A DNA stretch of 64,000 bases. Origin: Eretmocerus hayati (Eukaryota; Arthropoda; Insecta; Hymenoptera; Aphelinidae). Where the stretch lies: contig CM056744.1 in NCBI GenBank assembly GCA_029851415.1, forward strand, positions 86,894,907 through 86,958,906, given 5' to 3'. Shown here piece by piece: positions 58,554 to 64,000 of this stretch (the stretch's first letter is position 1; each line of letters begins with the position of its first letter). The translations under genes were made by a program, and so were the position numbers. The notes under the pieces were generated by a model, which saw only the letters and a list, made by a program, of their open reading frames with translations, had not been told where the DNA came from and searched no databases.

Positions 58554-59519
58554 CACTGTGGCTAAATAAGAATGTACCCCCCTTTAATTTTTTTTAAAAG
58601 CAATTTTGATCGGGCAACGAAAGTTTTTCCAAGGTTTTGGGACATTGCAAATCTAATGCCGATGTCGGCGAGTTGAAAAAAATTGTTGGTAAAAAATTAG
58701 AAAAATTATTTTTGAAATTTGTAAAAATATTCGGTCCGGACGTTGCTAGATAGAAAGCCCGTCGAATTTTATGAAATCTAGGCTATTTGCGCATGTGATT
58801 TGGAGCTTGGTTCGTTTTTAAATGTAATTTGTAAAAGTGCAATTTTGAGGGCTCGTCCGGGGTGTCGTAAAGATGACGCGACCGTGACTTTTGAAGTCAC
58901 GTACTCGCAGAAGTGGTGGTTATGTTTCCCGCCGCCACGTGTGTGACAGACCGTCGTGTTGTTAGTCATTTTCGATTTCGGGTCTGCGAAGCACGGACAT
59001 GCGTGTTGAGTTATTTGTCTCGAGTTTTTTCGAGAGGCAGGTGTGTGTTGTGATTAAATTTTCAGTGTTACGTGTACTGTGCAGTGTAAAGCGGACTCGG
59101 TCGTGAAGGATCATCGTCGGCTGCCACCGCACATCTGTATTGCGTTTCCGTCGTCGTCGCTGCATTAGCGGTGTGCATCGATTAAGCATTGGCGACATCG
59201 AGTGAGTGCCCATTTCGTCAATCAAGAGTCCAAAAGTAGTGAAATTTTGGTGTTCGAGTGTTGCGTGCTTGGGGGACTTGCGCCAACATGAGGTGTGGGT
59301 CTGGCTGTCGGCTGCTGTCGGATGATGAGGACAACATGCTCAGTGCATTTTGAGAATCTGTTTTCAGTCAGATGAGTATTATTTTTCATTACATAATGTT
59401 AATTTCGTAACAATTCATTTCAAGTGAAGGATCAAATTCTTTGTGGCGTGTGTCTTGTTTTTGTTACAGGTCGTGAAATTCGTTGCAGCAAATGAGAGCC
59501 GACTTTTGACAGGTTTAAT

Positions 59520-60655
59520 GGACACTCGCTGATAACTGTTTCAGGACCACATCGACACTCGCCGAGGACCGATACAGGTCCAGATCGACGACACTCGCCG
59601 ATGAAGGTAACAGGACCAGATCGTCACTTGCCGAGCACCGATACGGGACCAAATTGACACTCGCCGATGACCGTAACGGGACCACGTCGACACTCACCGA
59701 GGATCGGTGCAGGACCGATACGGAACCAGATCGACACCCGCCGGTCACCAATTCGGGACCAGATCGACACTCGCTGAGGACTGGTACAGGACCGATACGG
59801 AACCAAATGGACACTCGCCGATAACTGTTACAGGGCCAGATTGACACTCGCCGATGACCGTAACGGGACCACGTCGACACTCACCGAGGATCGGTGCAGG
59901 ACCGATACGGAACCAGATCGACACCCGCCGGTCACCAATTCGGGACCAGATCGACACTCGCTGAGGACTGGTACAGGACCGATACGGAACCAAATGGACA
60001 CTCGCCAATAACTGTTACAGGACCACATCGAAACTAGCCAGGGACCGGTACAGGACCAGATCGACACTCGCCGATGACCGGTACAGGACCGATGCGGGAC
60101 CAAATGGACACTCGCTGATAACTGTTACAGGGCCAGATTGACACTCGCCGATGACCGTAACGGGACCACGTCGACACTCACCGAGGATCGGTGCAGGACC
60201 GATACGAAACCAGATCGACACCCGCCGGTCACCAATTCGGGACCAGATCGACACTCGCTGAGGACTGGTACAGGACCGATACGGAACCAAATGGACACTC
60301 GCCGATAACTGTTACAGGACCACATCGAAACTAGCCAGGGACCGGTACAGGACCAGATCGACACTCGCCGATGACCGGTGCAGGACCGATGCGGGACCAA
60401 ATGGACACTCGCTGATAACTGTTACAGGGCCAGATTGACACACGCCGATGACTGTAACAGGACCACATCGTCACTCGCCAATGACTGTTACGGGACCACA
60501 TCGACACTCGCCGAGGGCCGATACGGGACCATATCGACACTCGTCGGTGACTGTTAGTTCCAGGACCACATCGACTCTCGCCGAAGACCGGTACAGGACC
60601 GATACGGGACAAGCTCGACACCCGCTCGTCACCGATACGGGACCAAATTGACACT
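59520..60655. repeat. Minisatellite of about 37 bp with higher-order structure
   Basis: The unit is GACACTCGCCGATGACCG followed by an ACAGGACC(A/G)ATC-like segment. Three units make a block of about 110 bases: the marker GACACCCGCCGGTCACCAAT occurs at 59733, 59920 and 60217 (spacings 187 and 297, differing by 110). Minus-strand frames of 60-121 residues are by-products of the repeat. Confidence 0.88.
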
Positions 60656-61333
60656 CGTCAATTTGATTGATCATGATTTGTGATGGTAAAACTAAGTAAT
60701 GCCGTCGAAAAAGATCTAGAAAATGAGTCCAGAGAAAGACCTCTATAGTAAAATAGATCCTTGTTGTGCAATTTACAAATATGATAGGTATCATTTTTCG
60801 CAATTATTCATTGTGGGCATACAGAGTTGCGAGAAAGGCCTGTTGCGCCCTTCACATGAATTTCCTCGCTTCCGAGAAAACATTCTACTAAAAATGTCAG
60901 TTGCTCAAAAGCGAGCTACAACCTCATGAACCCAGTGCAAAATATACTTTTTCAAAATCATATTTTAAAATTAGTGCATTAGAAGCATTTCTCGGTGCCA
61001 GAGCACTTACTATTGGAATAAAAAAGAATCTGGTGAAGGTTAACATTTGGAAAAAAGTGGCACAAATATTTAAGGGGTGAAGAAAAATGAAAATTAGGAG
61101 GCACATTTTTAAGCTGGCAATCGATTGATACAACAATCGGTATAATGTGTTTTGTGTCCGTGAGAATCTAATACGTTCATTCAGCAACTGGAAAAAGTGG
61201 TTACAGTTACTCTAGTAGGCAGTTGGATGTTGTAGTATGCTGATTATAACAACAACAAATGGCCTGTTAAAGCCACAAACAAGTACCCTCGCATCGATTT
61301 CCAGATAAACGAATAATAGTCCACTGTAATTTC

Positions 61334-61387
61334 TCGAGCCAAATAATTGATGAGAGTTTCACTAATCATCAATTATTTGGCTCGAGA
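61334..61387. repeat. Perfect-looking hairpin inside the foldback
   Basis: CTCGAGCCAAATAATTGATG is followed after a short loop by CATCAATTATTTGGCTCGAG. It could be a nested small palindrome or a structural element. Confidence 0.7.
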
Positions 61388-62743
61388 CAAAAAGACATGG
61401 TCCTCAAGTGTTGGTGTGCTCAATCAATCCACAGAGAAATTAAAGCACCAGTCAAACTCAAGGGTGGATTCTACAGGATTGGCATAATCCATTTATACCA
61501 TCACCTGCTGTTGGGACTTGGAGAAATCCCTTCTTCGGATCAGACACTACAAATAAATCATCAGCTGCAAAATAATCCACAGTCAAGATCCATGGTTTCT
61601 TTGTGAATCAAAGAAAACCCACTTGGGGCTCCACAACAGTCGGCTCTCATTTGCTGCAACGAATTTCACGACCTGTAACAAAAACAAGACACACGCCACA
61701 AAGAATTTGATCCTTCACTTGAAATGAATTGTTACGAAATTAACATTATGTAATGAAAAATAATACTCATCTGACTGAAAACAGATTCTCAAAATGCACT
61801 GAGCATGTTGTCCTCATCGTCCGACAGCAGCCGACAGCCAGACCCACACCTCATGTTGGCGCAAGTCCCCCAAGCACGCAACACTCGAACACCAAAATTT
61901 CACTACTTTTGGACTCTTGATTGACGAAATGGGCACTCGCTCGATGTCGCCAATGCTTAATCGATGCAGACCGCTAATGCAGCGACGACGACGGAAACGC
62001 AATACAGATGTGCGGTGGCAGCCGACGATGATCCTTCACGACCGAGTCTGCTTTACACTGCACAGTACACGTAACACTGAAAATTTAATCACAACACACA
62101 CCTGCCTCTCGAAAAAACTCGAGACAAATAACTCAACACGCATGTCCGTGCTCCGCAGGCCCGAAATCGAAAATGACTAACAACACGACGGTCTGTCACA
62201 CACGTGGCGGCGGGAAACATAACCACCACTTCTGCGAGTACGTGACTTCAAAAGTCACGGTCGCGTCATCTTTACGACACCCCGGACGAGCCCTCAAAAT
62301 TGCACTTTTACAAATTACATTTAAAAACGAATCAAGCTCCAAATCACATGCGCAAATAGCCTAGATTTCATAAAATTCGACGGGCTTTCTATCTAGCAAC
62401 GTCCGGACCGGATATTTTTACAAATTTCAAAAATAATTTTTCTAATTTTTTACCAACAATTTTTTTCAACTCGCCGACATTGGCATTAGATTCGCAATAT
62501 CCCAAAACCTTGGAAAAACTTTCGTTGCCCGATCAAAATTGCTTTAAAAAAAAATTAAAGGGGGGTACATTCTTATTTAGCCACAGTGTATTCAAGCGCA
62601 CACGTTGTAGATGTTGTCCTAACAAGGGCACCTTGAGCTTAGGAAACGAACTCTTCATCTCATAATTTCCACAATTCAATCAGTTTTCACACACCACATC
62701 CACAATTCATCCAAAAGTAACATACTCGCGCTCTCCAGTTTAG

Positions 62744-62788
62744 ATGAAGTTTACATCCCTTCTTGGGCCAGTTGTCTCTTTAATCTGG
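62744..62788 (+). CDS. First exon of another secreted-protein gene (partial)
   Basis: ATG at 62744 opens MKFTSLLGPVVSLIW and runs directly into GTAAGG at 62789, in phase 0. The form matches the first exons of the other genes in this window. A TCAGTT initiator-like word lies near 62680. No following exon could be identified before the end of the window. Confidence 0.4.
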
Positions 62789-62799
62789 GTAAGGCTTAT

Positions 62800-64000
62800 A
62801 TTATTCTTGTTGAGGTTTTGTCATTCTTTCGGAAGCCAGACCGTTCTCAATCATTTGTCAAAAAAACGCACAGAAGATATACTTTGCAACTCTTGTCCAT
62901 TCTTCTCATAAACGAATGAGGGACTGCTCAATCCTATGAAATATATGAAATGTGAAGAGTTTGCTGTCTTTCATTGAGCACTTGCATACGGCATTACGAT
63001 CCAAGATTGTTCGAGGAACAATGATACCGATACCCAGACAAAATTCTTATATCTGTGCGAGAAAATTACGTCAAGCCCTCGTCTAAATTTTTCGTCTGCT
63101 CAGAAATGCGCCTTTTATGCTAGAATTGGATAACAAGAGTATTGAAGAAATGCTACCTGTTTCCGAATGACATTTCCCTCAAAATATTTCACGTTACACG
63201 CAACGGAATGCATAATTGTGGTTCGTGAACCGATTTTCAGTTACGAATTTTAGCAACTATCAAGAATCTCCTCCTCCCTCGTTTACATGAATTATGTGAA
63301 CAGGGAAGGATTTCGTACATATGACTCAGCTATTTTACTTGAATGGCAGGCCCGTTTCTCACACTCTGTAAAGTGAACTATGGCATATGAGACAGACGCT
63401 GGCGCCGCTACTCGATGCACCTAGATATGCGTATATATGTACGAAATATTCGCCAACTAGTCATGAAATGCACGATTGTTGGAGAATCTTGCACAGATCT
63501 GTGCCCCTCGTTTTGCTATTCCCATGGTATGCTGAAATCTTGAGGAAGATGTCTGGCATCAGGTCTTGTTCGCACATTTGGTGAGACTATATAACTACCG
63601 ATCCTGGGAACATCCAACTCAGTGTGTCCCGCGATATCCTGTAAGAGCCACATATCCTCGCGAGTGCCATGAAATTTCTTGTGAGTATGAATTTTCGGGA
63701 GTTTTTTGCGCTCGAATTTTCGTATCATCCCTAGAAAAATTTCAAGCGTCTATGTCTGTTTGTAGAATCAGTGTCAACCAGTGACTTTAGCAGCAAATTT
63801 TTTAGTGTGTCAACTTAATTCAGTGCTAAAGCGTAAAACATCGTTAAAGTGGAAAAACCACATGAAAAAATCTCAAAGGGAACAATTTGGAATATCGCAT
63901 ATTTGTCTCGATCTTGAAGATGAGCTCTTATGAAGAATATTATTACGGGGGCTCCATTCATTTTGATACTTGGATGAAAATTTTTTAGATCTGGCATTCC
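62800..64000. other. Right end, nothing else recognised
   Basis: About 1.2 kb without a supported exon, RNA or repeat. It would be the intron of the partial gene at 62744 if that exon is real. Confidence 0.35.

Larger units (their letters stand above)
58554..62588. mobile_element. 4.0-kb TA-flanked foldback with 951-bp inverted ends
   Basis: It begins CACTGTGGCTAAATAAGAAT and ends with the inverse ATTCTTATTTAGCCACAGTG, with TA on each side, as for Tc1/mariner insertion. The arms 58554-59504 and 61638-62588 are equal in length (951 bases) and differ at only a few positions. Between them lies a minisatellite (59520-60655) and about 980 bases of unique DNA. No transposase is present. Frames in the arms (for example 58962-59225 and 61917-62180) are mirror images of one another; whether the arms encode something is doubtful. 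Confidence 0.9.

Noticed and set aside
59515..60803. Several minus-strand frames as a repeat protein
   Set aside because: They are products of the roughly 37-bp minisatellite; different frames are open in different blocks.
58962..62364. MIDEMGT... and MTNNTTV... frames in both arms as genes
   Set aside because: They are mirrored by the inverted ends, short, and without motifs; an ORF conserved through the arms' similarity is not evidence of function.

Overview
The window is intron-bearing, AT-rich eukaryotic DNA, and everything recognisable in it is insect-like. Evidence: short first exons carrying the start of a signal peptide, GT-AG introns, TATA boxes about 70-130 bases upstream of ATGs, and secreted Pro/Val/Glu/Lys proteins of the kind found in insect cuticle. 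The insect order cannot be settled from sequence alone.

Genes. All host genes that I can model lie on the + strand and encode small secreted proteins. From left to right: an Ala/Gln-rich secreted protein (4.56-6.82 kb); five tandem paralogues built on 'EKxVPxPI' octapeptide repeats (A 8.8-12.2, B 14.6-17.0, C about 23-26.5, D 27.8-29.7, E 36.0-38.1 kb); a Trp/Tyr/His/Pro-rich protein (F, 43.6-46.9 kb); and the first exon of one more secreted-protein gene at 62.74 kb. A broken copy of one exon of the first gene lies at about 8.2-8.4 kb. Genes A-D share a phase-1 intron that splits the codon after a '(Y/F/I)K(K/E/N)(Y/I)' motif; E has lost it. The set looks like an expanding family of extracellular structural (cuticle-type) proteins, which is an inference from composition and signal peptides.

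Mobile and repeated DNA fills most of the rest. There is an apparently intact transposon with 403-bp inverted ends starting CACGGTG and a two-exon 685-residue transposase (48.7-52.8 kb); a small relative with the same termini (20.4-21.4 kb); three elements with TTAA ends; Tc1/mariner-like TA-flanked foldbacks (30.7-31.5, 33.4-35.0, 58.6-62.6 kb); a 2.1-kb near-perfect palindrome (1.8-3.9 kb) and other foldbacks; a 5'-truncated LINE (39.5-41.9 kb) between 141-bp direct repeats; two tRNA-derived SINEs; and minisatellites of 10, about 37 and 80 bp.

From 53 to 64 kb the window is almost wholly repeats, with only the partial gene near the right end. No rRNA, functional tRNA, CRISPR array or bacterial-type operon was seen. 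Exon models were built by eye from splice signals and reading phase; first exons of A, B and C are the weakest parts.
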